Origin: an uncultured Lysobacterales bacterium
GTDB lineage: Bacteria > Pseudomonadota > Gammaproteobacteria > Xanthomonadales > SZUA-36
Direction of reading: 5' to 3'
DNA: 49,093 nucleotides
Assembly (NCBI GenBank): GCA_937927755.1
Contig: CALBDB010000054.1
Span: 1-49,093 of the forward strand
The notes under the pieces were generated by a model that saw only the letters and a list, made by a program, of their open reading frames with translations, was not told where the DNA came from and searched no databases. Position 1 is the first letter of the stretch. The number at the start of each line of letters is the position of its first letter. Positions 1 to 7,864 of this stretch are shown one piece after another. A program made the position numbers and the translations under genes.

Positions 1-1240
1 GGAACTGCAGCGCAAAATCAATGCCTTGCGGGATACCCGGAGTGCAGAAAAAGACGAATTGAAGCGAGCGGAACTTCTCGACAAGGCAAATGCCCTCAAA
101 TCGGTCAGGAATGCACTGGACAGGGTTATCCAGGCGATCTCCCGGGACATCGTCCTTTCCGAGACCCGGGCATACATCGAGTCCGCAACGCATGTCCCCA
201 GCGCTGCGGAAAAAACCGACATAAGATCAGCCTTGAAGCCCGACGTCAAAAAGACCAAGTCAGGTAAGCCACTGCCATTCGAGCCTGTGCTGTCGGGCGA
301 GAAGACAAATTACGAGCAGAAGTTGCGCGACTACCTGCCAAAGGTGATCAAGGCTTATCACGACCGCATGGTCAAGGGGCGCGGTAAGGCGGAGCATAGC
401 GACCCTAAGAAAGTGCACGAACTCAAGAAATTTGAGGACATCGGCAACATTAGCAAGGATGAGACGGACAAGCTTTTCGGTAAGTACAAGATTGGACCTG
501 CGCTGAAAGCAGATACGAAGGGGAAACGCGGCAACATTCACGACCTGTTCACGGATATGGACGCCGAAATCAAGGCCATGGATTCAGGCCAGCGCAGACG
601 ATTGGCGCGTCAGTTGATCTTCTATTTCTTCCAGTCCAATAGTTTCGTCCGCAACCTGAATCGCCAGCACAATGCCTCGCCGAAGTTCAGTAAGCATGGC
701 AGAGCGCTCAATGACGAAGCGAAGAGCCTGCGTAAACTGGCCGTTGAGTTCACCAAGACACGCGAGCAAATCAAGCAACTCAACGAAATCGACCGGGGTT
801 GGCCGGCCACGGCAGGGAGCGGTGATATCAATATCCAGGTCTTCAAAGCCGCAACCGTGGATAAGGACAGGGCGTTTCTTTGGGATATGTTCCAGACACT
901 CATCCATGAATATCTGCATACGCTCGTGCATAAAAAGTACGAGAAATTTGCGGAGGGTTTTGGTGATTCATCAAACGAGTACAACACCCTGATCGAAGGT
1001 GTTGATTCGCTGCTTACGGAAATAGTCTGGTCGAACGTGGAGCCAAGGGTCAATGACAAGACACTGCGTGAGCGTATTGAAGGACCGGTCTATTCCAAGC
1101 TGGCGCCGATAAAGATACAACCCGCTTCACGCAGGCGCTACTCCTCTTATAGCGAAGCGATAAAGGTCGTAAACATCGTGGGAATCCGCAACCTGTATGT
1201 AGCGTATTTCCTGGGACACATGGACAGGATTGGAGGCTAG
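1..1240 (+). CDS. Putative eCIS cargo with HEXXH zinc-metallopeptidase motif (5' end outside window)
   Basis: The reading frame is open from the first bases of the window to the stop at 1238-1240, so only the C-terminal ~413 residues are visible; a TTG at 26 need not be the true start. The visible part is highly charged (Lys/Asp/Glu-rich). Codons 905-919 encode HEYLH, an HEXXH zinc-binding motif in a hydrophobic helix, followed about 24 residues later by an EGVDSLLTE stretch that could supply the glutamate ligand of a gluzincin. In known eCIS loci, large proteins with a DUF4157 domain and C-terminal toxin or protease domains sit beside baseplate genes and act as cargo. From motif and position I infer an injected or particle-associated protease; DUF4157 itself would lie to the left and is not seen. 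A virion-maturation peptidase is an alternative. The next gene starts 3 bases later behind a GGAGG ribosome-binding site. Confidence 0.6.
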   Translation, partial: ELQRKINALRDTRSAEKDELKRAELLDKANALKSVRNALDRVIQAISRDIVLSETRAYIESATHVPSAAEKTDIRSALKPDVKKTKSGKPLPFEPVLSGEKTNYEQKLRDYLPKVIKAYHDRMVKGRGKAEHSDPKKVHELKKFEDIGNISKDETDKLFGKYKIGPALKADTKGKRGNIHDLFTDMDAEIKAMDSGQRRRLARQLIFYFFQSNSFVRNLNRQHNASPKFSKHGRALNDEAKSLRKLAVEFTKTREQIKQLNEIDRGWPATAGSGDINIQVFKAATVDKDRAFLWDMFQTLIHEYLHTLVHKKYEKFAEGFGDSSNEYNTLIEGVDSLLTEIVWSNVEPRVNDKTLRERIEGPVYSKLAPIKIQPASRRRYSSYSEAIKVVNIVGIRNLYVAYFLGHMDRIGG

Positions 1241-1243
1241 CTC

Positions 1244-1783
1244 ATGATCGATGAGAAAAAAGCCACTGACGTGCTCAAAACACTGGCTGCACTTGAACTT
1301 GGCCATTGGTCGGGCCTGCGCCAAAACACATCGCTCGATGATGCGCGCGCGGTATTCAGTATCGATGATCAATGGCACGGGAGCGGCAGGCTCGGAAGTG
1401 AAAGCCGCAGAATTGACTGGTACCCGGTTGCCGCAGAGCTTTTTCCGGAAGGCTTGCGCCTGTGGGTAAGCGGCGACCATATCGTGTTCATTGATGCGGT
1501 CCGTCCCGAGCTGCCCGGTGGCCTGGACAAGCTGATGTTAGCTTTGGGTCAACCACCGGAACGTCTGACTTCTTACCTTGGAACGCTGCCGATTGAGAAC
1601 AGTGAGTGGGTGTATCCCGAGCGGGGCTTGACGCTATTTGTAAATCCGGTCAACCAACGATTACTCCGGATCGCGGTTTACGGGCCGACCAGCCTGCAGG
1701 AGTACTGCAAATTCCTGCGTCTGGATTTGCAAAGGATCCGGCTGCCATTAAGTGAGCAACGTATTTCGGGAGGACAGCAATGA
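1244..1783 (+). CDS. Unrecognised 179-aa eCIS-associated protein
   Basis: I do not recognise the family. The 179-residue product has no signal peptide or membrane segment. It is rich in Trp and Leu, and its C-terminal third (a WVYPERGLTLFVNP stretch, then an LRIAVYGP strand) reads like a compact alpha/beta or beta-rich globular fold. The ATG at 1244 follows a GGAGG at 1232-1236 at good spacing. It begins 3 bases after the HEXXH protein and overlaps the CIS_tube gene by 4 bases (ATGA at 1780-1783), so it is co-translated with both. Lying directly between the likely cargo gene and the structural genes, it could be a cargo chaperone or loading adaptor, an immunity protein, or a minor structural subunit. 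This is inference from position only. Confidence 0.75.
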   Translation: MIDEKKATDVLKTLAALELGHWSGLRQNTSLDDARAVFSIDDQWHGSGRLGSESRRIDWYPVAAELFPEGLRLWVSGDHIVFIDAVRPELPGGLDKLMLALGQPPERLTSYLGTLPIENSEWVYPERGLTLFVNPVNQRLLRIAVYGPTSLQEYCKFLRLDLQRIRLPLSEQRISGGQQ

Positions 1784-2433
1784 CTTCATTTACAGGTTCA
1801 CCGCGTTTGCTCAAGGCCGGCATTGTCATCATGCAACCTGACAACGGCAGCGTGATCCGCGTGATTTCGCTGCAATACAACCCTGACACCCTGAACAGGT
1901 CATTCCAGATACAGTCGTATGATGAAGGCGGCGACCGCTCCGAGGCGTTGCGACTGAAAAGTTCACCGGTGGAAACGATAAAACTGGAAGCAGAGATCGA
2001 TGCCACCGATCAGTTGGAGTTTCCCGACCAGAATCCGGACACCGTTCGCAACGGCATCCACACCCAGCTGGCAGTGCTGGAATCCATGCTCTACCCCAGC
2101 AGCGAAGCCCTGCAGGAAAACTACCAGCAGGCGGGCCGGGGCGTGCTGGAAATCGTGCCAATGGAAGCGCCATTGAGCCTGTTCGTATGGAGTAGGCACC
2201 GCGCAGTGCCCGTGCGCGTGACCGAGTTTTCGGTAACCGAAGAAGCCTTTGATCCGTCGCTCAATCCAATCCGGGCCCGGATCAGCCTCGGGCTCAGGGT
2301 GTTATCGATCAATGACCTGGGCTTTGACCACCGTGGCGGCAGCCTGTTTATGAGCTACCTCAAAAATAAGGAGGCGCTGGCCGGCATGGTGGGCAACGCG
2401 ACGCTCAACCGACTTGGACTGGAGGGACTGTAA
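1780..2433 (+). CDS. eCIS inner-hub protein, CIS_tube domain (N-terminal half of Afp7/Pvc7-like)
   Basis: This 217-residue protein has the start typical of the CIS_tube family: a KAGIVIMQPDNG strand and turn, then LQYNPDTLNRSFQ, which corresponds to the FQFNP-type signature of Afp7/Pvc7. It is thought to form the collar joining the inner tube to the spike hub. A conserved MEAPLSLFVWSRHRAVPVRV segment and SLNPIRARISLGL follow, as expected for tail-tube-initiator-like beta-barrels. In Afp/PVC particles this domain is fused to a LysM domain; here the LysM domain is a separate gene directly downstream (stop/start overlap at 2433). Cytoplasmic assembly of the particle is inferred from the family. 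Confidence 0.8.
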   Translation: MTSFTGSPRLLKAGIVIMQPDNGSVIRVISLQYNPDTLNRSFQIQSYDEGGDRSEALRLKSSPVETIKLEAEIDATDQLEFPDQNPDTVRNGIHTQLAVLESMLYPSSEALQENYQQAGRGVLEIVPMEAPLSLFVWSRHRAVPVRVTEFSVTEEAFDPSLNPIRARISLGLRVLSINDLGFDHRGGSLFMSYLKNKEALAGMVGNATLNRLGLEGL

Positions 2434-2795
2434 TGACTGACCCGTTGAAAGCGCTGCTCGACGCCGGTGTTTTGAATACTTCGACGTTCCCTGAAAACAG
2501 CCGGTATTACGGTGTGCAAGTCACCACGCTGGAACTGCCTGGAATGGAATCTATCGCCTATCTCAAGCGCCGCCTTGTTCCTGCGCCGGAAAGCTATTCG
2601 ATTGTCCGTGAACACACCGTGGTCGAGGGTGATCGGGTGGACAACCTGGCGGCGCAATATCTTGGCGACCCGGAGCTCTATTGGCGCCTGTGTGACGCCA
2701 ATGGTGTGATGCGGCCGGATGAGTTGACTGAGAACGTTGATGACAAAGTGGCCGTTACCCTGCCTGAAGGCGTACCGGGGAGCAGCGATGTCTAA
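2433..2795 (+). CDS. LysM-domain baseplate protein (gp53-like / C-terminal half of Afp7)
   Basis: The 120-residue product carries one LysM domain at about residues 55-110: a YSIVREHTVVEGDRVDNLA start, then QYLGDPELYWRLCDANG, a close match to the LysM proteins of phage P2 (gpX) and T4 gp53 that clamp the baseplate hub. The N-terminus (SRYYGVQVTTLE, ending in RRLVPAPESY) is typical of tail LysM proteins. There is no signal peptide, so it is a structural rather than a wall-binding LysM protein. It starts at the stop codon of the CIS_tube gene and ends 8 bases inside the next gene, consistent with tightly coupled translation. Confidence 0.82.
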   Translation: MTDPLKALLDAGVLNTSTFPENSRYYGVQVTTLELPGMESIAYLKRRLVPAPESYSIVREHTVVEGDRVDNLAAQYLGDPELYWRLCDANGVMRPDELTENVDDKVAVTLPEGVPGSSDV

Positions 2796-3918
2796 GGGTA
2801 TTGAACTTAATCTGTTCATTGGCCCGGCGGTACCAGTACCCGCGCCACGGGCAGTGATCGATGCACTCAAACGGGTTCAGGTACAGGTCAATTCAGGCGA
2901 TACGCCGAGCGGCTTCGAGCTTACATTTTCACTTTCCAAGCGCTCGCCACTGCAAACCCTTTTTCTGCTGACCGGCGGCAGCAGCATCCCTGTCATGCGT
3001 GTCGTTATCATGGTCACCAAGGGAAGTCATGCCGATGTGATCATGGATGGTGTCATGACGCACCATGAGATCCAACCCGGCAGTGACGGTGGCCGGTCCA
3101 GCCTGATCGTGAAGGGCAAGGATCTCACTGCGCTGATGAATCTCATCGAGCTGAACGGCATCCCCTTCCCGGCCATGTCGCCGGCTATACGTGTGCTGAC
3201 CATCTTGGCCAAGTACGCTGCGTTCGGCATCGTGCCGATGGTCATCCCCAGTGTGGTCGAGGACCTGCCCATCCCGATCGAACGCATCCCGACCCAGCAG
3301 GGCAGCGACCTGGCTTATGTTTCTCAGCTGGCCCACGAGGCAGGCTACGTGTTTTACATAGATCCGTTGCCGGTCCCAGGCACTGCACGCGCCTACTGGG
3401 GGCCGGAAATCAAGGTCGGCCAACCACAACCTGCGCTCAATGTTGACATGGATGTCTTCACCAATGTCGAGTCACTTTCCTTCAATTTCGACAAGGAATC
3501 GAAGGAAATGCCGGTCGTTTTCATTCAGAACCAGGCCACTAAAGTGCCGATTCCGATCCCCATTCCGGACATCACACCGCTGAATCCACCGTTGGGTGCG
3601 GTACCACCACTACCGCCCAAGCTTAAATTCCTGAGCGAAACGGCCAAATTGTCCCCTATCGGAGCCGTGATGCAGGGGATGGCCTATGCCTCACAACATT
3701 CAGATGCCGTTACCGGTGAGGGCAGCCTCAACGTGACCCGCTACGGCCGGGTTTTGAAAGCACGGCGCCTGGTAGGAGTGCGTGGGGCCGGAGATGCTTT
3801 CGACGGCCTTTATTATGTCAAAAGCGTACGTCACACCATTGAGCGGGGCGAGTACAGGCAGAACTTCTCGCTGGCCCGTAACGGCCTCCTTTCGACAGTT
3901 TCAAAGGTACCGGCATGA
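2788..3918 (+). CDS. eCIS baseplate hub protein (phage late-control gpD / gp27-like)
   Basis: This protein of 376 residues belongs to the late-control D / gp27 hub family, which forms the trimeric ring joining tube and spike. It begins with a beta-rich segment (ELTFSLSKRSPLQTLFLL) and has the family's IPTQQGSDLAYVSQLAHEAG segment near residue 170, where the query residues sit in a helix before a YVFYIDP strand. The C-terminal part (GRVLKARRLVGVRGAG, then DGLYYVKSVRHTIERGEYRQ) matches the second gpD barrel. The frame is open 51 bases further upstream, but the ATG at 2788 follows a GGGGAG site and overlaps the LysM gene by 8 bases as its neighbours do. In Afp8 this domain is fused to the gp5 spike; here they are two genes overlapping by 4 bases at 3915. 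Confidence 0.82.
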   Translation: MSKGIELNLFIGPAVPVPAPRAVIDALKRVQVQVNSGDTPSGFELTFSLSKRSPLQTLFLLTGGSSIPVMRVVIMVTKGSHADVIMDGVMTHHEIQPGSDGGRSSLIVKGKDLTALMNLIELNGIPFPAMSPAIRVLTILAKYAAFGIVPMVIPSVVEDLPIPIERIPTQQGSDLAYVSQLAHEAGYVFYIDPLPVPGTARAYWGPEIKVGQPQPALNVDMDVFTNVESLSFNFDKESKEMPVVFIQNQATKVPIPIPIPDITPLNPPLGAVPPLPPKLKFLSETAKLSPIGAVMQGMAYASQHSDAVTGEGSLNVTRYGRVLKARRLVGVRGAGDAFDGLYYVKSVRHTIERGEYRQNFSLARNGLLSTVSKVPA

Positions 3919-4430
3919 GCACAAAACAGAAATATTTTGGGAAATACCGTGGCACAGTGGTAAACAACATTGATCCCATGCAGATAGGCCGGTTACAGGT
4001 AATGGTGCCGGATGTCTCCAACGTCATGCTCTCCAGTTGGGCGATGCCGTGTACGCCGGTCGCCGGCATCAACATGGGGATGTTTACCCTGCCGTTGATT
4101 GGTGCCGGGGTCTGGGTTGAGTTTGAGCAGGGCGACCCGGATTATCCCATCTGGGTCGGTGGTTTCTGGGGCACGGCTGCCGAGGTGCCGGTGTTGTCGC
4201 ACCTGGTGCCACCTGCCATTCCCGGAATCACTCTGCAGACACCACTAAAAAACGGCATCGTGTTGAGCGATCTGCCGGGTCCGACCGGTGGAATCCAACT
4301 ACAAACGGCTACCGGAGCCATGATTTCCGTCACGGACATCGGCATCACCATCAGCAATGGCAAAGGCGCAATCATCAACTTGACCGGACCGACGGTTGAT
4401 ATCAACGCCGGTGCCTTGACGGTAATCTGA
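3915..4430 (+). CDS. eCIS spike protein, gp5/VgrG-like OB-fold
   Basis: The 171-residue protein has an N-terminal OB-fold typical of gpV/gp5/VgrG spikes: a FGKYRGTVVNNIDPMQIGRL start, VMVPDVS, then the glycine/tryptophan core with GAGVWVEFEQGDPDYPIWVGGFWG at about residues 57-80. After a proline-rich linker, the last ~55 residues are short alternating strands (IQLQTATGAMISVTDIGITI and on to the C-terminus) with the six-to-eight-residue rhythm of a triple-stranded beta-helix needle. The trimer would form the membrane-piercing needle below the gpD-like hub and above the PAAR tip encoded next. The GTP-rich downstream gap carries a strong GAGGAGG site for the next gene. Confidence 0.85.
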   Translation: MSTKQKYFGKYRGTVVNNIDPMQIGRLQVMVPDVSNVMLSSWAMPCTPVAGINMGMFTLPLIGAGVWVEFEQGDPDYPIWVGGFWGTAAEVPVLSHLVPPAIPGITLQTPLKNGIVLSDLPGPTGGIQLQTATGAMISVTDIGITISNGKGAIINLTGPTVDINAGALTVI

Positions 4431-4443
4431 GGAGGAACGGATC

Positions 4444-4761
4444 ATGCCAGCACCCATTCTGCATCTCGGCGCATCCATAACCTGTATGCATGCCGGTCCT
4501 GCTCAGCCGCTGACGCCATTTCCACGGGTGCTGGTCAGCGGTCAACCGGTGGTAACCCTTGCCACACCTTATGCAATTAGTGGATGTGCGCTCAGCGGTA
4601 GCGGCGCACCGCCCTGTGTGACTGCCCAATGGGTAAGCGGCGCTGTACGCGTCATGGCCGGGGGAACTCCGGTGGTTAATCAGACAGGACAAGCGGTATG
4701 CGTTCCTACGGGAACGGCTCTTCTGCCGCTGGTGGCGCAAACCAGGGTGTTGGCAACATGA
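4444..4761 (+). CDS. PAAR-like spike-tip protein
   Basis: A 105-residue, glycine/proline-rich, strongly beta protein lying exactly where eCIS operons encode the spike tip (Afp10-like). It shows repeated short strands and a PAAR-type pattern (an SITCMHAGPAQPL start, then VLVSGQPVV, and later VRVMAGGTPVV). His and Cys residues (His7, Cys14, His16, Cys48, Cys58, Cys86) are candidates for metal binding, as PAAR tips bind zinc at the apex. It is expected to cap the gp5-like trimer with a sharp cone. It starts behind a GAGGAGG ribosome-binding site and its stop overlaps the gp25-like start (ATGA at 4758-4761). Confidence 0.8.
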   Translation: MPAPILHLGASITCMHAGPAQPLTPFPRVLVSGQPVVTLATPYAISGCALSGSGAPPCVTAQWVSGAVRVMAGGTPVVNQTGQAVCVPTGTALLPLVAQTRVLAT

Positions 4762-5123
4762 ACAGAATCGACTATCCCTTCCAATTTGATGGCCGCGGCC
4801 GCACCGGGCAAAGCGGCGAGGATGAATACATCCGTGAACTGATCGAGCAAGTGTTACTGACCACGCCTGGTGAGCGGGTAATGCGTCCGGATTTTGGAAG
4901 CGGTGTGCGGCAGCTTCTGTTTGGCGCCGCCAGCCCGGAAGTGGCAACCACCACGCAGTACCTGGTGCAGAGTTCATTGCAGCAATGGCTGGCCGATCTG
5001 ATAACGGTGGAGGCGGTGGAGGTCGAATCCCGGGATAGCGCTTTGCTAATCAACGTGCAGTATGTGATTCGCCGTAGCCAGGCACGCGCTGTCGCGGAAG
5101 TCAGGGTAGACGGAGGTTCATGA
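4758..5123 (+). CDS. Baseplate wedge protein, gp25/GPW family
   Basis: The 121-residue product is a gp25/GPW lysozyme-like-fold wedge protein: an N-terminal IDYPFQFDGRGRT, then the family signature EDEYIRELIEQVLLTTPGER followed by PDFGSGVRQLLF. Gp25 proteins link the sheath initiator ring to the gp6 wedge and carry the conserved EPR-like core used for assembly; they do not have lysozyme activity. The open frame starts 60 bases earlier, inside the PAAR gene, but the ATG at 4758 gives the standard family N-terminus and a 4-base overlap. Its stop overlaps the next start at 5120-5123. Confidence 0.87.
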   Translation: MNRIDYPFQFDGRGRTGQSGEDEYIRELIEQVLLTTPGERVMRPDFGSGVRQLLFGAASPEVATTTQYLVQSSLQQWLADLITVEAVEVESRDSALLINVQYVIRRSQARAVAEVRVDGGS

Positions 5124-7864
5124 TGAGATACTTCTGCTGTGATCAACGCCGGCGTGAAGTGGTCAAGCTGCACGGCAGCCTGAATGGCCTGGAGTATGTT
5201 GAAGTTCACGACAGCGGTCTGCCGGCCGACCCGATGCGTCAATTGACCCTGTTTCTGAAATTCCTGCGACCACCCCCGGCACTTACTGTGAGTAATATCG
5301 TGATTGACGGTGGCGAACGGATCGCCGAGGTTGATATCGATTGGATAGCCCCCGCAACAGCACTGCCGGCCGGTGAACCGCCCGGCCTGGTCAGCGAACT
5401 GGACCCGCTTGATCATTTCCTGGTCATCCGCACCCAATTTTATGGCGACTTTTCAATTTACAGCCTGCGCCTGGTCAGCGCAGCCGATGTCGACACTCCA
5501 CCTGCCGGGTTCGATCCGCGCCTGAGCGCCCTGTCTTTCTCTTTCAAGGTGCAATGTCCGTCGGATTTCGACTGTGCTACTAAAACGCCCTGCCCCATAC
5601 CGCCATCCGAAGCGCCGCAACTCGATTACATGGCCAGGGACTATTCCAGTTTCCGCAGGCTTATGCTGGATCGCGTGAGCATGTTGTTACCAGGATGGCG
5701 TGACCGCAATGCCGCTGACCCCGGTGTCACCCTCATCGAACTGCTGGCCTATGCCGGCGATCATCTTTCCTATCAGCAGGACGCGGTGGCGACCGAGGCA
5801 TACCTCGACACCGCCCGGCGGCGAACTTCCCTGCGGCGACATGCGCGGTTGATGGACTACCATGTACACGAAGGCTGCAACGCCCGTGCCTGGGTCCAGG
5901 TAGCGGTCAACAACGATGCTGTCAGGTTACCCGCTGGCACTGCTATGCTGACCCGAACAAAAGACATAGAAAATCGCATCGAACCGAATAGCGATGCCTG
6001 GCAGGATGCACTGGCCAATTCGGCAGAGGTATTCGAAAGCATCGACGACACCCTGCTCTACCGGGCACACGCAGAGTTGGATTTTTATACCTGGGGTGAG
6101 CGTGAATGCTGCCTGCCAAAGGGGGCGATTGCGGCGACATTGAGCGGCCACTTCCCCAACCTGAAGGCTGGCGATGTTTTGATACTTGTTGAGCGCCTGG
6201 GGCCGCGCAGCGGTAATGCCGCAGACGCTGATCACAGCCATCGCCAGGCGGTGCGCCTGACACACGTGCTGTCGGGTGAAGACCCCTCTGGCGGACTGTT
6301 TCTCGATCCTCCTAACAACGGCCCGACCCCGGTTACCGAAATCCAGTGGGATGAACGGGACGCGCTCGGTTTTCCACTGTGTATCTCAACGGTCACCGAC
6401 AAGGATCATGGCGAGAACTATCTCGCCCGGGTGAGCGTCGCCCGGGGCAACGCGGTATTGGTGGATCACGGTCGCAGCGTCAAGTTCGATGACCTGGGTA
6501 CCGTACCCCAGGCCAGGCTTAAGGCAGCAGTAGCAGAGTCCCATTTGAGTTGTGGTCACACAGCCGCTGCAATCATTCCGGCCCGGTTTCGACCACGCCT
6601 GAACGAAGCACCACTCACCCATGACCTTCCGCTTCAGCGACATCGGCTGTTTTCCGTGCAAGCCACGCCGACCTTGTTGGCCGACCTGCAGGCGCGAACG
6701 CTCTCTTCCGAAGTCAGCGCGGTATTCCAGGGCCACGGCCTGCAGTTCACGGGTACTGCTGTCATCCAGGGCGGCGATGGTGTGTGGTCGGCGGCCGATG
6801 GCAATAATGCCTGGCTGCTGATACTCAACGACGCAAAACTCGATGTCTGCGAAACGGGAGACGCGGCCGTTTGCATGACAGCAGCCGAACCGCGACGGGC
6901 CCGGCCACATATCACGATCTACGACGAGACTGATATCGACACCAAGTGGTCGCCGCGGCAAGACCTGCTTGCAAGCAATGCAGAAAACAAGGAATTCGTG
7001 GTTGAGGCCGAACACGATGGCAGCGCCTATATCCGTTTTGGAGACGACTACCATGCTAAAAGGCCTGATAGTGGTGTCCGTTTTAGGGCCGACTACCGTA
7101 TTGGTAACGGCAGTAATGGCAACATCGGGCTGGAATCCATCCGGCACATTGTTAGCAGCGACGCCAGGCTTCTTGGTGTCAGCAACCCCATGCCGGCACA
7201 GGGCGGCGTTGATCCCGAAACGGCTGAACAGATAAGACGTGATGTGCCCGAAGCCTTTCGTAAGCAGGAGCGGGCTGTCACACCCCAGGACTATGCCCGG
7301 GTCAGCGAAGAACACGACAGTATCCAGCGGGCTGCAGCTACTTTTCGCTGGACCGGTAGTTGGCACAGCGTTTTCATTACCGCCGACCGCAAAGGTGCTA
7401 AAGCGGTCGACGACACCTTTGAGCAGGAAGTTGTCGACCACGTCGAACGCTACCGCATGGCCGGTTACGACCTGGAGGTCGACGGACCCCGTTATGTACC
7501 GCTCGAGCTCGCCATGACGGTCTGTGTCAAACCCGAATACTTTCGTGCTGATGTGCAGGCTGCCCTGATGCGCATATTCAGCAAGGGCTGGCTGGATGAC
7601 GGGCGCCCTGCCCTGTTCCACCCGGACAACTTTACCTTTGGTCAGCCGGTCTATCTGAGCGAAATCTACGCTGCAGCCCAGTCGGTCCAGGGGGTCTCCT
7701 CGGTAGTCATTGAAAACTTCAAACGACTGCGCTCAACCGAAGACCAGAAACCCATGGACGAAGGCGTTCTGAAGCTGGACCGTCTTGAAATAGCCAGGCT
7801 CGACAACGACCCCAATTTCCCGGAACGCGGGGTACTGAAACTGGAAGTGGGAGGTGGCAAATGA
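5120..7864 (+). CDS. Putative baseplate assembly protein 1 (gp6/J-like wedge, Afp11-like)
   Basis: At 914 residues this matches the large putative baseplate assembly protein family (TIGR02243-type) common in eCIS loci. The start, YFCCDQRRREVVKLHGSLNG then LEYVEVHD, is the family N-terminus. The core gp6/J motif lies near residues 170-265: LDYMARDYSSFRRLMLDR, DPGVTLIELLAYAGDHLSYQ, then a TEAYLDTARRRTSLRRHARL helix. A second conserved block (FRKQERAVTPQDYARVSEEH) is near residue 715 with the J-type C-terminal domain after it. Gp6 dimers form the iris ring of the baseplate. ATG codons at 5120 and 5123 are both possible; the first gives the ATGA overlap with the gp25 gene. A related but divergent copy is encoded immediately downstream. 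Confidence 0.87.
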   Translation: MMRYFCCDQRRREVVKLHGSLNGLEYVEVHDSGLPADPMRQLTLFLKFLRPPPALTVSNIVIDGGERIAEVDIDWIAPATALPAGEPPGLVSELDPLDHFLVIRTQFYGDFSIYSLRLVSAADVDTPPAGFDPRLSALSFSFKVQCPSDFDCATKTPCPIPPSEAPQLDYMARDYSSFRRLMLDRVSMLLPGWRDRNAADPGVTLIELLAYAGDHLSYQQDAVATEAYLDTARRRTSLRRHARLMDYHVHEGCNARAWVQVAVNNDAVRLPAGTAMLTRTKDIENRIEPNSDAWQDALANSAEVFESIDDTLLYRAHAELDFYTWGERECCLPKGAIAATLSGHFPNLKAGDVLILVERLGPRSGNAADADHSHRQAVRLTHVLSGEDPSGGLFLDPPNNGPTPVTEIQWDERDALGFPLCISTVTDKDHGENYLARVSVARGNAVLVDHGRSVKFDDLGTVPQARLKAAVAESHLSCGHTAAAIIPARFRPRLNEAPLTHDLPLQRHRLFSVQATPTLLADLQARTLSSEVSAVFQGHGLQFTGTAVIQGGDGVWSAADGNNAWLLILNDAKLDVCETGDAAVCMTAAEPRRARPHITIYDETDIDTKWSPRQDLLASNAENKEFVVEAEHDGSAYIRFGDDYHAKRPDSGVRFRADYRIGNGSNGNIGLESIRHIVSSDARLLGVSNPMPAQGGVDPETAEQIRRDVPEAFRKQERAVTPQDYARVSEEHDSIQRAAATFRWTGSWHSVFITADRKGAKAVDDTFEQEVVDHVERYRMAGYDLEVDGPRYVPLELAMTVCVKPEYFRADVQAALMRIFSKGWLDDGRPALFHPDNFTFGQPVYLSEIYAAAQSVQGVSSVVIENFKRLRSTEDQKPMDEGVLKLDRLEIARLDNDPNFPERGVLKLEVGGGK

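Noticed and set aside
2737-2787. Upstream extension of the gpD-like hub gene
   Set aside because: Its N-terminal residues are only the LysM gene read in another frame. The ATG at 2788 has a GGGGAG site and the usual short overlap.
4698-4757. Upstream extension of the gp25-like gene
   Set aside because: The extra residues overlap the PAAR gene. The family N-terminus begins at 4758 with an ATGA overlap.
6386-7621. 411-codon - strand frame antisense to the first wedge gene
   Set aside because: Low-complexity shadow with no recognisable domain, no start signal and a well-supported gene on the other strand.
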